Positions 24,604 through 32,865 of a stretch of DNA of 56,657 bases are shown one piece after another. The notes beneath the pieces were generated by a model, which made no database searches, was not told where the DNA came from, and was given only the letters and a program-made list of their open reading frames with translations. This DNA comes from Verrucomicrobiota bacterium (GTDB taxonomy: Bacteria > Verrucomicrobiota > Verrucomicrobiia > Opitutales > Opitutaceae), in NCBI GenBank assembly GCA_018239845.1, contig JAFEGO010000093.1, positions 1 to 56,657 of the forward strand, read 5' to 3'. Both the position numbers and the translations under genes were made by a program. Position 1 is the stretch's first letter. Every line of letters starts with the position of its first letter.

Positions 24604-25973
24604 GGCGTCATCTCCGGGGCCGTCGCCACGCCTTGCAACCGCCGGCGCACAAACGCCACGTGCCCGCGCAGCTCATAAAACGCGCTGGCGAAGGACGCCG
24701 GCACCTTGAGGTGGTTGACCGAGTGCTCGATCTCATCGAGCCGCTTGAGCAGTTCCTGCGCGTCTTCCTTCGTCAGCGCCACGTCCTGCGCCTCGCGCTC
24801 AAGGCGCAGCAGGGGGCGGTAGCATTTGTAGATCTTCAGCTGGATCCTGAAGCGGTACGCAAAGGGGAAAAACTTGATGGTCGGGATCAGCACGAGCGCC
24901 AGCGGCACCACCGCCACCAGAATCCGGTTCAGCAGGCTCGCCAACCAGAAGTTGTCGATCATGCGGTAGAGAAAGCTTTTGCCCGACTTGTAGTACCGCT
25001 GCGCGTCTTCGCTCAACGGAAACTCGTGCTCCAGCGGCGCAGGGAACTCGCCGCGTTTCTGCGTAAATCCAGCCTTGCCGTGCACCTCCTGCGCCACGCT
25101 GAGGAGCAGGTCCGACATTGCCGGATTCAGCCCGTCGCGCGCCACCAGCTCCAGCATCGGCGCAACCAGCTCGACGTCCTTCGCCGGCAGGTTTTTCCCG
25201 AGGTCGAGCACCCCTTCCGGGATCGTCATCTTGTTCAGGTAGGAAAAGCGCCGCACATAGGCATCCGCCTGCGCAAAGTTGAACATCTGCACGTCCGCCG
25301 CGCGCCCAAGGCTGACCAGGGTCTTCGTCGAGGCCGAGTCGCCCATCATGAAGACCGCATCCACTTTCCCCGCCAGCAGGTCGGCCGCCGCCGCCGTCGA
25401 GTCCTGCTCCGAAAACACCGTGGGCGCCGCATTGGTGACGCCGTTGGCCGTAAGGAGCGCCGTCGCCAAGGCGCGGGTGCCGCTGCCCACCGGCCCGACC
25501 GCGATCCGTTTCCCCTGCAGTTCCGAGAGCCGCGTGATGGGCGTCGGGTTACGATAGTACACCCAGAGCGGCTGGTACGCGATGCTGCCGAGCGACACGA
25601 GGCCCTTGACTACCGTATCCTTCGGCAGCATGCCGCCCTGCACAAAGCCGATGTCGACCTTGGCGGTCGGATCCTGCAGCCGCTGGAGATTGTCGATCGA
25701 GCCGTTCGAGGGCAAAATAACGAGCGTCACGCCGTGCTTCGCGAGGATCTTCTGGTAATTCTGCGCGTAGCGTTCGAACGAGCTGCCCGCCGGTCCGCTC
25801 GTGATCACGATGGTGCGCGGGGGTGCCGAGCGGATGATCCACACGACGGCCGCGAGCACGACGGCGATGAAGATCGAGGCGATCGCCGTGGCCACCGCGG
25901 GGTTCAGCCCGAAGTTCTCGATGAGGGTCGTCGCCAGCGGCACGCGGCGTTTCTTGGTCTTCTTTGGGTCCAT
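24600..25973 (-). CDS. TAXI-type (TRAP) solute-binding protein with extra C-terminal membrane domain
   Basis: A 457-residue membrane-anchored protein. A membrane helix near residues 25-45 is followed by a TAXI-family substrate-binding domain (VITSGPAGSSFERYAQNY, GKRIAVGPVGSGTRALATALL, KVDAVFMMGDSAS). A second membrane helix near 350-375 (ILVAVVPLALVLIPTI) is followed by a helical cytoplasmic tail. TAXI proteins normally pair with a fused TRAP permease, but no permease is in the window. I chose ATG 25973 (MDPKKTKKRR); the frame continues upstream through low-confidence sequence. Confidence 0.82.
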   Translation of the reverse strand: MDPKKTKKRRVPLATTLIENFGLNPAVATAIASIFIAVVLAAVVWIIRSAPPRTIVITSGPAGSSFERYAQNYQKILAKHGVTLVILPSNGSIDNLQRLQDPTAKVDIGFVQGGMLPKDTVVKGLVSLGSIAYQPLWVYYRNPTPITRLSELQGKRIAVGPVGSGTRALATALLTANGVTNAAPTVFSEQDSTAAAADLLAGKVDAVFMMGDSASTKTLVSLGRAADVQMFNFAQADAYVRRFSYLNKMTIPEGVLDLGKNLPAKDVELVAPMLELVARDGLNPAMSDLLLSVAQEVHGKAGFTQKRGEFPAPLEHEFPLSEDAQRYYKSGKSFLYRMIDNFWLASLLNRILVAVVPLALVLIPTIKFFPFAYRFRIQLKIYKCYRPLLRLEREAQDVALTKEDAQELLKRLDEIEHSVNHLKVPASFASAFYELRGHVAFVRRRLQGVATAPEMTP

Positions 25974-26085
25974 GTTGAGCGGTAGAGGCAGCGTGGCAGG
26001 GTTGCCCGGCCACTGCAAAGCCGATTGAGACACCCGCCGCCGGCCCGGGTTTCCCGCCCGGGTCTTTCTTCTTCTCATCGGCCGC

Positions 26086-26106
26086 CATCCGTGTAATCCG
26101 TGTTCC
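26086..26106. repeat. Short remnant of the CCGTGT repeat family
   Basis: ATCCGTGTAATCCGTGTTCC, just upstream of the next gene, repeats the ATCCGTGT unit found in the right arm of the 12821-12909 element. Confidence 0.55.
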
Positions 26107-26113
26107 CTCTCCC

Positions 26114-26551
26114 ATGCCGAAAATCGAAGTCAACAAAGTCGCCGAGATCCTGAAGAGCAACCACATCGACCCCGCCGTGCTGCGCCGCGTCGTCGAGGAG
26201 ATGAACCTCGCCGCGCAGCCCGATCCCGGCGAGGGCGAGAAGCCGCCGGCCGTGAAGAAACAGTGGGTCATCGTCGTCTCCGATCCCAACGGCAAGATGC
26301 CCAAGCACGACTTCGTGGGCTGGATCCTCCAGATCCCCGAGAGTGAAAGCGTCGCCGTGACCCCCGACCGCGTCTTCCGCGCCGTGTACGATTTCAACGC
26401 CTCGAAGAAGGGCCGCCTCAACCCCGTGAAGACCGTCGGCGAAGCCTTCGAAGCCGTCCCCGCCAAGCACTTCAAGTCCGCCGAGGTCTGGGTGAAGACG
26501 AAGGAGCCCATCCTCGTCCTGCGCACCGACAACGAGATCCCGAAGGAGTAA
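26114..26551 (+). CDS. Unknown soluble protein
   Basis: A 145-residue protein that I do not recognise. It has a helical N-terminus (MPKIEVNKVAEILKSNHIDP), a beta-rich middle (VIVVSDPNGKMPKHDFVGWIL) and ends KTKEPILVLRTDNEIPKE. No signal or membrane segment is visible. Codon bias is that of the neighbours. It starts after a CCCTCTCCC tract, is divergent from the TAXI-like gene and is followed 25 bases later by an acetyltransferase. Possibly specific to this lineage. Confidence 0.75.
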   Translation: MPKIEVNKVAEILKSNHIDPAVLRRVVEEMNLAAQPDPGEGEKPPAVKKQWVIVVSDPNGKMPKHDFVGWILQIPESESVAVTPDRVFRAVYDFNASKKGRLNPVKTVGEAFEAVPAKHFKSAEVWVKTKEPILVLRTDNEIPKE

Positions 26552-26576
26552 GCCGCACTCCTTTCCGCTGCACGCT

Positions 26577-27047
26577 ATGACCGGCTCCGTCTCGCTGCGC
26601 CCGGTCGAAGCGGCCGACCTGCCGATATTCTTCGCGCACCAGGCCGACCCCGAGTCCTGCCGCATGGCCGCCTTCCCGTCGCGCGATCACGCGGCCTTCA
26701 TGGCCCACTGGCAGAACAATATCCTCGGCCACCCCACCAACGCCAGCCGCACGATTCTCGCTGACGCTCAGGTCATCGGCAACATCTGCGCCTGGACCGC
26801 CGGCGGCACCCGTTACCTCGGCTACTGGATCGGCCGCGAACACTGGGGCCGCGGCCTCGCCTCCGCCGCCCTCGCCGCGTTTCTCCAATCCGAAAAAGCG
26901 CGCCCGCTCACCGCGCAGGTCGTGAAGCACAACCTCGGCTCCATCCGCGTCCTCGAGAAAAACGGTTTCGCCCGCACCCACGCAGAAGCCTTCACCCTCC
27001 CCGACGGCACCCGCCTCGAGGAGCTCACTTACACGCTCTTAGCCTGA
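26577..27047 (+). CDS. GNAT-family N-acetyltransferase
   Basis: A 156-residue acetyltransferase of the RimJ/RimL-like group. The acetyl-CoA binding region IGREHWGRGLASAALAAFL (Q/RxxGxG/A) and the closing NLGSIRVLEKNGFARTHAE are clear. Substrate unknown; such enzymes acetylate small amines or protein N-termini. Confidence 0.9.
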   Translation: MTGSVSLRPVEAADLPIFFAHQADPESCRMAAFPSRDHAAFMAHWQNNILGHPTNASRTILADAQVIGNICAWTAGGTRYLGYWIGREHWGRGLASAALAAFLQSEKARPLTAQVVKHNLGSIRVLEKNGFARTHAEAFTLPDGTRLEELTYTLLA

Positions 27048-27059
27048 CGACGTATGTTA

Positions 27060-27560
27060 TCACTCACCTTTATTCCCACGTCGCCCGAGTTCGGCTCGAA
27101 TAATTTGGACGCAGGTTTCATGTTTTGCCGCAATCGCCTCGTCCAATGCCGTGTGATCCAGAATATCCCTTGCCTGCAATAGATACCCAGGCGCAACGGC
27201 AAGCAACACAGCCAATACATCCGCGAAACCGCTCATCGCGGCCCAGTGTAGCAGAGTAGTGCCGTCGGATTCGATGTCAGCCACGTTGGCCCCGCTTTCA
27301 ATGAGGACTTTGGCAACCTCTGGATCGCTTTGGTGAACCGCCCAGTACAGCGAGGTGCGGTCGGCACCATCGCGTACGTTTGGATCGGCGTCCATACCTA
27401 ACGCCATGCGAACCGAGGCCGTATCACCGGTCACAAACGACCAAACTCCTTCCCCTAATTTCGTGCGCCCGTTGATCTCGGCCCCCGCTTGAATCGCAGC
27501 CGTCGCCGCAGCGAAGTCTTTCTTCATCAAAGCGGTGAAAAGTTGTTCGTTAATATCCAT
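27060..27560 (-). CDS. Ankyrin-repeat protein
   Basis: A 166-residue protein made of about four ankyrin repeats, visible as ATAAIQAGAEINGRT, TSLYWAVHQSDPEVAKVLIESGANV, TTLLHWAAMSGFADVLAVLLA and HTALDEAIAAKHETCV. No enzyme domain. Its base composition is visibly less GC-rich than both neighbours, which may point to transfer. It may be a binding scaffold; the partner is unknown. Confidence 0.85.
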   Translation of the reverse strand: MDINEQLFTALMKKDFAAATAAIQAGAEINGRTKLGEGVWSFVTGDTASVRMALGMDADPNVRDGADRTSLYWAVHQSDPEVAKVLIESGANVADIESDGTTLLHWAAMSGFADVLAVLLAVAPGYLLQARDILDHTALDEAIAAKHETCVQIIRAELGRRGNKGE

Positions 27561-27570
27561 CGACCTCGCC

Positions 27571-28137
27571 TCACTTCCCCGCCGCGCCCAGCCCGAAATC
27601 CTTCGGCTCGAAGCCCCGGGCTTTCAGCGCCTCCGCGAGGGCCTTCAGGTCGAGCTGCGCGCCGGGGCGGATGCCGTGGTTGCTGTACCAGTCCTGGTTG
27701 GTCTCGAGGGTGAATTGCAGCCGCTGGCTCGCCGAGCGGATCGGCGTCTCGTCGAAGGGGAACATCGGGTAGATCTCCTCCAGTACGCCCTCGGGGTTGA
27801 TGTAGCCGATGTCGAGCGGGTTGGGCGTGTTGCGCATCCAGAAGCTCACGGGCTGCGGCCGCCGGTACACGAAGAGCATGCCTTCGTCGTCGGCGAGCTT
27901 GGGCCGGCCCATCAGGCCGTGCTCCATCTCCGACGGCGTCACCGCGAGCTGCATCCGCACGGTCTGGCCGCCGAACGTGATCGGGAAATGATCCTCCACC
28001 GTCTTCACCGCCGCGGGGGCCGTCGCCGCCGGCTCCGCGTGCTTCGTGCCGTCGCACGCCGCGAGCAGCAGGGCCGCGCCGAGCAGCGAGATCCAAAGGC
28101 GGAGGGACGAAACCGGATTTGCGTTTTTCACTGACAC
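27571..28137 (-). CDS. DUF192 lipoprotein
   Basis: A 188-residue protein with a lipoprotein signal, lipobox LLAAC, Cys 28. The DUF192 domain is typical: HGLMGRPKLADDEGMLFVY and FWMRNTPNPLDIGYINPEG. DUF192 members are small secreted proteins of unknown role. It lies 10 bases upstream of the ankyrin gene on the same strand and divergent from the M24 peptidase gene. Confidence 0.9.
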   Translation of the reverse strand: MSVKNANPVSSLRLWISLLGAALLLAACDGTKHAEPAATAPAAVKTVEDHFPITFGGQTVRMQLAVTPSEMEHGLMGRPKLADDEGMLFVYRRPQPVSFWMRNTPNPLDIGYINPEGVLEEIYPMFPFDETPIRSASQRLQFTLETNQDWYSNHGIRPGAQLDLKALAEALKARGFEPKDFGLGAAGK

Positions 28138-28180
28138 CGTGGCTAATGGCCCGGTTCGCCCAACTCAATCTCTCTCCATC

Positions 28181-29320
28181 GTGGCCCGCTCTCCGCTTCC
28201 TCCCCTGCTCTACGCCGATACCGGCTCAAGCGCCGACCAGCTCTACTTCAGCCGCGTCGAGGTGCACGATCCGTTCATCGCCTTTGGCGTCGGCTCGCGC
28301 CGTCTCACTGTGCAGAGCGCCCTGGAGTTCAGCCGGGTGAACAAGGCCCGCACGTTCGACGAGGTGCTCCGGCTCGAGGAGTGGCGCGCCCGCGCGGAAA
28401 ACCGCTGGCCCGGCCGCCGCGTGGGCCCCGCCGAGATCATCGCCGAGCTCGCCCACGCCTACCGCGTGAAGGGTTTCCGCGTCTCCGACGATTTTCCCGC
28501 CTCCCTCTACATCAAGCTCAACAACCTCGGCGTGCGCCTCGAACTGGCTGGCGGCGAACTTTTCCCCGAGCGCGAGATCAAGTCCGCCGCCGAGGCCGCC
28601 GCGATCCGCGAGGGCAACCGCCTCAGCGCCGTCGGCTACACCGTCGCCGAAAAAATTCTCCGCCAGTCCAAGATCCGCGGCCGCAGCCTCCTCTACCAAG
28701 GCAAGCCGCTCACGTCCGAGCGGCTGCGTTTTGCCATCGAGTCCGCCATCTTGGAGCAGGGCGGCAATGCCGGCGGCTCCACCATAGTCGCCGGCGGCGA
28801 TCAGGCCTGCGATCCCCACCAGCGCGGCTTCGGCCCGCTCCGCCCTCACGAGCTGATCATCCTCGATATTTTCCCGCGGGTGACGAAGACCGGCTATTTC
28901 GGCGACATGACGCGCACCTTCCTCCGCGGCCGCGCCAGCGATGCGCAGAAGAAACTCGTCGCCGCCGTCCGCGCCGCCCAGCTCGCCGCGCTCAAGCTCA
29001 TCCGCGCCGACATCGATGGCCGCACCGTGCACCAGGCCGTGGTCGCGAGCTTTGATGCCGCGGGTTTCAAGACCGAGCGCACCGCCAAGGGCTCCGTCGG
29101 TTTCTTCCACGGCACCGGCCACGGCCTCGGCCTCGCCGTCCATGAGATGCCGCGCATGAGCCCGATCCTCTCGATGCCCTTGAAAAAGGGCGCCGTCGTC
29201 ACCGTCGAGCCCGGCCTTTACTACCCCGGCCTCGGTGGCGCCCGTATCGAGGACGTCGTGCAAGTCACCGCCCGCGCCCCCAAAATGCTCTCCAGCTACC
29301 ACTACAACTGGGAACTCTGA
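28181..29320 (+). CDS. M24-family Xaa-Pro-type aminopeptidase
   Basis: A 379-residue M24 metallopeptidase. The pita-bread ligands can be placed: LDIFPRVTKTGYFGDMTR (two Asp), HGTGHGLGLAVHE (His), VTVEPGLYY (Glu) and GGARIEDVV (Glu). The N-terminal half is a creatinase-like domain. GTG 28181 (VARSPLPPLLY) is the likely start; a longer frame begins inside the DUF192 gene region. The stop overlaps the heptose kinase start (TGATG), indicating coupling. Confidence 0.88.
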   Translation: MARSPLPPLLYADTGSSADQLYFSRVEVHDPFIAFGVGSRRLTVQSALEFSRVNKARTFDEVLRLEEWRARAENRWPGRRVGPAEIIAELAHAYRVKGFRVSDDFPASLYIKLNNLGVRLELAGGELFPEREIKSAAEAAAIREGNRLSAVGYTVAEKILRQSKIRGRSLLYQGKPLTSERLRFAIESAILEQGGNAGGSTIVAGGDQACDPHQRGFGPLRPHELIILDIFPRVTKTGYFGDMTRTFLRGRASDAQKKLVAAVRAAQLAALKLIRADIDGRTVHQAVVASFDAAGFKTERTAKGSVGFFHGTGHGLGLAVHEMPRMSPILSMPLKKGAVVTVEPGLYYPGLGGARIEDVVQVTARAPKMLSSYHYNWEL

Positions 29321-30297
29321 TGAAAGGCCTGCCCTCTCTCCTTAAAAAAATCTCCAAGCTCCGCTTCCTCGTCATCGGCGATGTGATGCTGGACCACTAC
29401 ATCTGGGGCGACGCCACGCGCATCTCCCCCGAGGCCCCCGTGCCGGTGGTGGACATCGCGCGCGACACGTGGACCGCCGGCGGCGCGGCCAACGTCGCCC
29501 TCAACATCGCCTCGCTCGGCGCGGCCTGCACCGTCGCCGGCTACTTCGGCCGCGACGAGGCCGGCGAGCGCCTCACCACGATCCTGCGCGACAAAAAGAT
29601 CACTCCGCTCACGACCCCCGGCAACGGCCCGACCATCCTGAAGACCCGCGTGATGGTGCAGCACCAGCAGCTCTGCCGCCTCGACCGCGAGGCTCCACCC
29701 GCCGCCTACCGCTTCTCCACCGCGGCCGCCGAAAAACTCTTCGCCGCCGCCCTTGCGGATTGCGACGCGGTCATCTTCTCCGATTACGCCAAGGGCATCC
29801 TCACCGATGAGCTCGTCGCGCGTATCACCAAGCTCGCGCGCGCCCAGGGCAAGTTCATCGCCCTCGACCCCAAGCCCCGCCGCAAGCTCGCCTTCCGCGA
29901 CCTCGACCTCATCACACCCAACAAACGCGAGTCCCTGGAGCTCGCCGGCATCGAAAACCCGCCGCACACTCCCTTCCCCGCCGCCGAGGTCTGCGCGCGC
30001 CTACACCGCCTCTACGGCACGAAGCACCTCGTGATCACCCTCGGCGAGGACGGCATGCTTCTCAGCACCGACGGCAAGATCGTCAAAACCATCCCCACCG
30101 CCGCGCGCGAGGTGTACGATGTCTCCGGCGCCGGTGACACCGCCCTCGCCGGCCTCGCCCTCGCCCTCGCCGCCGGCACCAGCATCGAGCAGGCCGCCCA
30201 CTTCGCCAACGCCGCCGCCGGCGTCGTCGTCGGCAAGCTCGGCACCGCCACCGTCACCCCCGCCGAGCTCCAGGCCTACGTCGCCCACGAGAAGTAA
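29320..30297 (+). CDS. rfaE1: D-glycero-beta-D-manno-heptose-7-phosphate kinase
   Basis: A 325-residue PfkB-family kinase matching the N-terminal kinase domain of HldE. Typical motifs: FLVIGDVMLDHYIWGDATRI, GGAANVALNIASLGA, and DVSGAGDTALAGLALAL (catalytic Asp). The adenylyltransferase domain found in bifunctional HldE is absent, so a separate HldC is expected elsewhere. It acts with the adjacent GmhB-like phosphatase on the ADP-heptose pathway for LPS inner core. Confidence 0.9.
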   Translation: MKGLPSLLKKISKLRFLVIGDVMLDHYIWGDATRISPEAPVPVVDIARDTWTAGGAANVALNIASLGAACTVAGYFGRDEAGERLTTILRDKKITPLTTPGNGPTILKTRVMVQHQQLCRLDREAPPAAYRFSTAAAEKLFAAALADCDAVIFSDYAKGILTDELVARITKLARAQGKFIALDPKPRRKLAFRDLDLITPNKRESLELAGIENPPHTPFPAAEVCARLHRLYGTKHLVITLGEDGMLLSTDGKIVKTIPTAAREVYDVSGAGDTALAGLALALAAGTSIEQAAHFANAAAGVVVGKLGTATVTPAELQAYVAHEK

Positions 30298-30306
30298 CCG
30301 CCTCCC

Positions 30307-30867
30307 GTGGAAATCGAAAATCGAGAATCCAAAATCGAAAATCGCGGAGCCCTCTTCCTCGACCGCGACGGCACGCTGATCATCGACAAGGACTATCTCG
30401 CCGACCCCGCCGGCGTGGAAATCCTCCCTGGCATCCCCGCCGCCCTGCGCCGCGCCCGTGAGCTCGGCTACGAGCTTTTCCTCTTCACCAACCAGTCCGG
30501 CATCGGTCGCGGCTACTACACCCTCGACCAAGCCCACGCGGTCAACGCCCGCATGGATGAGCTGCTCGGCCTCCCCGCGCCCATCTTCCGCGAGATCTGC
30601 ATCGCCCCCGAGCGGCCCGACCAGCCCTCGCTCTACCGCAAGCCCTCGCCGCGCTTCATCCAGGAAATGATCGCGCGCTATGCGCTCGACCCGGCGCACT
30701 GCTATATGGTCGGCGACCGCCCGAGCGATATCGAGTCCGGCCAGAACGCCGGCGTGCATCCTATCGCGGTCTGCACCGGCAAGCTCAGCGCCGACGAATG
30801 GCGCGATCTCAAGATCCCCGCTCTCCGCATCTACGCCGACTTCGGCCGGTTCGTCGACGCCCTCTAG
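30307..30867 (+). CDS. gmhB: HAD-type heptose 1,7-bisphosphate phosphatase (GmhB-like)
   Basis: A 186-residue HAD phosphatase. The catalytic LFLDRDGTLIIDKDYLADP carries the two Asp, followed by FLFTNQSGIGRG and MVGDRPSDIESGQNAG. It dephosphorylates heptose bisphosphate between the kinase and adenylyltransferase steps. The zinc-binding cysteine cluster of E. coli GmhB is not present: the equivalent stretch reads CIAPERPDQPSLYRKPSP. The start GTG 30307 and the first 12 residues (MEIENRESKIEN) are encoded by an intergenic short-period repeat. Confidence 0.88.
   Translation: MEIENRESKIENRGALFLDRDGTLIIDKDYLADPAGVEILPGIPAALRRARELGYELFLFTNQSGIGRGYYTLDQAHAVNARMDELLGLPAPIFREICIAPERPDQPSLYRKPSPRFIQEMIARYALDPAHCYMVGDRPSDIESGQNAGVHPIAVCTGKLSADEWRDLKIPALRIYADFGRFVDAL
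30308..30345. repeat. AAATCGA-type short repeat at the gmhB start
   Basis: The stretch reads as degenerate copies of GAAAATCGA and is like the intergenic repeats elsewhere in the window. It encodes the atypical N-terminus of the GmhB-like protein. Confidence 0.6.
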
Positions 30868-30942
30868 GTGGCTCAGTTGATCGCGTAGCCGCGCTTGCGC
30901 CGTAAGAGAAAGCACGGTTGTGACTGTGTACTAGGTGTTGCT

Positions 30943-31012
30943 CTAAGATCGCATAGATCACGCAGCGTCCACGCCCAGTAGGCTTTGCGATCTTTGCGAC
31001 CTTGGGGTAAGA
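30943..31012. repeat. GATCGC/GCGATC imperfect inverted repeat
   Basis: GATCGCATAGATCACGCAG near the left end and TTTGCGATCTTTGCGACC near the right end are imperfect complements. The gap between GmhB and Fpg (30868-31044) holds no gene. Confidence 0.45.
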
Positions 31013-31044
31013 TTTTAAAGAACCAGTCCTTTAATCTTTCACCC

Positions 31045-31881
31045 ATGCCCGAACTCGCCGAGGTCGATTTCTTCCGCAAACGTTGGGACCAAGCCGCGCT
31101 GCACCAGACGATCACCGGCGTCCACACGCACGACGCCAAGAAGATCCTCCGCGGCATTCCCCTCGCGGAGTTCAAGCGTGTCCTCACCGGCGCGCGTCTG
31201 CTGCACTCCGCCGCCGCCGCGAAGCAGATGCTCTTCCACTTCAGCGGCGACGCGTGGCTCGGCATCCATCTCGGCATGAGCGGCGAACTCACGGTGCAGC
31301 CGCCCGATTTCGTCACCCGCAAACACGACCACCTCGCCCTGCGCACCGCGCAGCACACCCTCGTCTTCAGCGACCCGCGCATGTTTGGCCGTGTGCTCTT
31401 TCACCACGGCAAGGAGGAGCCCGAGTGGTGGACCAAGATCGCCCCGGCCATCACCTCCAAGGCGTTCACCGTCGAGGCCGTCGCCGACTTTCTGCGCCGC
31501 CGCGGCCGCGCGCCGATCAAGGCCGTCTTGCTCATGCAGGAGCGCTTCCCCGGCATCGGTAACTGGATGGCCGACGAGGTCCTCTGGCGCTCAGCGATCC
31601 ATCCCAAGCGCCTCGCCGGCTCCCTCACGCCGGCCGAGATCCGCACGCTCCACCGTGAGTGCAAAAACGTCTGCCGCCTCGCCCTCAAGACCATCGCCGG
31701 CGAAGGCGGCTACCTCCCGCCCGATCTCAACGCCCACATCCCGCAGAGCTGGCTCTTCTGGCACCGCTGGGAAGACGGCGGCAAGTGCCCTCGCACCGGC
31801 GCCAAACTCATCCGCGAGGAAGTCGGCGGCCGCACGACGTGCTGGTCCCCTGCCCGCCAGAAGCTATCGGCCAAAAAATAG
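31045..31881 (+). CDS. mutM: Formamidopyrimidine-DNA glycosylase (Fpg/Nei family), zincless
   Basis: A 278-residue Fpg/Nei-family glycosylase/AP lyase for oxidised bases. It starts MPELAEVDFF, supplying the catalytic Pro2 and Glu3; AAAKQMLFHF carries the conserved Lys. H2TH-region sequence follows. The C-terminal zinc-finger region KCPRTGAKLIREEVGG then RTTCWSPARQ keeps only two of four expected cysteines, but the DNA-binding Arg of GGRTT remains, so it is probably a zincless finger as in NEIL1-like enzymes. An upstream in-frame start is rejected because Pro2 must follow the initiator Met. Confidence 0.9.
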   Translation: MPELAEVDFFRKRWDQAALHQTITGVHTHDAKKILRGIPLAEFKRVLTGARLLHSAAAAKQMLFHFSGDAWLGIHLGMSGELTVQPPDFVTRKHDHLALRTAQHTLVFSDPRMFGRVLFHHGKEEPEWWTKIAPAITSKAFTVEAVADFLRRRGRAPIKAVLLMQERFPGIGNWMADEVLWRSAIHPKRLAGSLTPAEIRTLHRECKNVCRLALKTIAGEGGYLPPDLNAHIPQSWLFWHRWEDGGKCPRTGAKLIREEVGGRTTCWSPARQKLSAKK

Positions 31882-31908
31882 ATTCGCGTCCCTTCGCGGT
31901 TAAAAAAA
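31882..31908. repeat. ATTCGCGTC repeat, partial second copy
   Basis: ATTCGCGTCCCTTCGCGGTT followed by an A-run is the same sequence type as the tail of 12191-12228. It lies in the convergent gap between mutM and the AraC-family gene. Confidence 0.65.
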
Positions 31909-31916
31909 TCCGCCGC

Positions 31917-32762
31917 TCACCCCCGCCGCACTTCGTATTTTTCTCGGTACGCCCGCGGCGTGAGCCCGGAGTATTTCTTAAACAACCGGCTGAAATGCGC
32001 CGCGTCGGCGAAGCCCAGCTCCATCGCCACTTCCGTCACCGAGCGCTCCGCATCGAGCAAGCGCGCGCAGGCTCGCTGCACGCGCCGGCTCTGGTAGTAT
32101 TCCTGCGGTGACAGCCCCGTCGCGCGGTGGAACCGCCGGCTCCCGTGGTCGGGCGACACCGGCCACACGCGCAGCAGCGCGTGCAGGTCGAAGGGCCGGC
32201 CGTTTTCCACACAGGCCTCGATCGCCTGCACCACCGTCCAGACCTCACCGGGGAAATCCGTGTCGCGCTGGTCCGCCGCGCGCGACAGTCGCACCAGCAC
32301 CTTGAGCAAGCCCGCCTTCACTAGCAGCAGCGAGGGCCGTTCGCGTTGGAGTTCGCTGCCGATGTCCGCCAGCTCCGCCGTCACCGCCGCCGCCTCCTTG
32401 TCCGAGAGCCGGAAGACCCGCGGCTGCGAAGCCTCGGCGCGGCGGAACAGCACCTGCGCGAGAAACAGCGGCACGAGCCCGCGCTCGTCCCAATGCTCGC
32501 GCCACCCCGTCGCCACCCACTCCGCGAGGTAGTAGAGGTTCACCGCCTCGAATTTCTGCGGACCCGAGATCGCATGCACCCCACCCGGCGGGATCACGAT
32601 CACCGAGCCCGGCCCGAGCTCCTGCTCGCCCTCCGCCGTGTGGTTCACCGCCCGCCCCCGCACCACCACGCTGATCTCATAGTAGTCGTGGTCGTGGGCC
32701 GGGATCGTGTTGATCACGGCCACCCGCTCGACGTTGAGCGGACGCGTGGCGCTCAGCCGCAC
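31917..32762 (-). CDS. AraC-family transcriptional regulator
   Basis: A 281-residue regulator with an N-terminal cupin-type sensing domain (HDHDYYEISVVVRGR, PPGGVHAISGP) and a C-terminal two-helix AraC DNA-binding domain (SVTEVAMELGFADAAHFSRLFKKYSG, first part, then LTPRAYREKY). It is divergent from a PhyH oxygenase gene and probably controls it. GTG 32762 is the best-supported start; the frame stays open about 15 codons further upstream but without ATG, so a slightly longer N-terminus is possible. Confidence 0.88.
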   Translation of the reverse strand: MRLSATRPLNVERVAVINTIPAHDHDYYEISVVVRGRAVNHTAEGEQELGPGSVIVIPPGGVHAISGPQKFEAVNLYYLAEWVATGWREHWDERGLVPLFLAQVLFRRAEASQPRVFRLSDKEAAAVTAELADIGSELQRERPSLLLVKAGLLKVLVRLSRAADQRDTDFPGEVWTVVQAIEACVENGRPFDLHALLRVWPVSPDHGSRRFHRATGLSPQEYYQSRRVQRACARLLDAERSVTEVAMELGFADAAHFSRLFKKYSGLTPRAYREKYEVRRG

Positions 32763-32790
32763 CGTGGCCTGCGTGATGGTGAAGGTCGCT

Positions 32791-32844
32791 TTGATGAACG
32801 GAATCGTTCAAGTTAATAACCGGTTTATTCAAGCCACTTCTCGC
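32791..32844. promoter_or_regulatory. Divergent promoter/operator region of the AraC-PhyH pair
   Basis: TGAACG and CGTTCA (32795-32810) form a six-base palindrome with a four-base centre. Immediately downstream, AATAACCGGTTTATT is a near-palindrome. A possible PhyH promoter is TTGATG at 32791 and TTAATA near 32813, 16 bases apart. These are candidates only. Confidence 0.4.
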
Positions 32845-32865
32845 CCCCTGTGCTACCGTGTTCCC

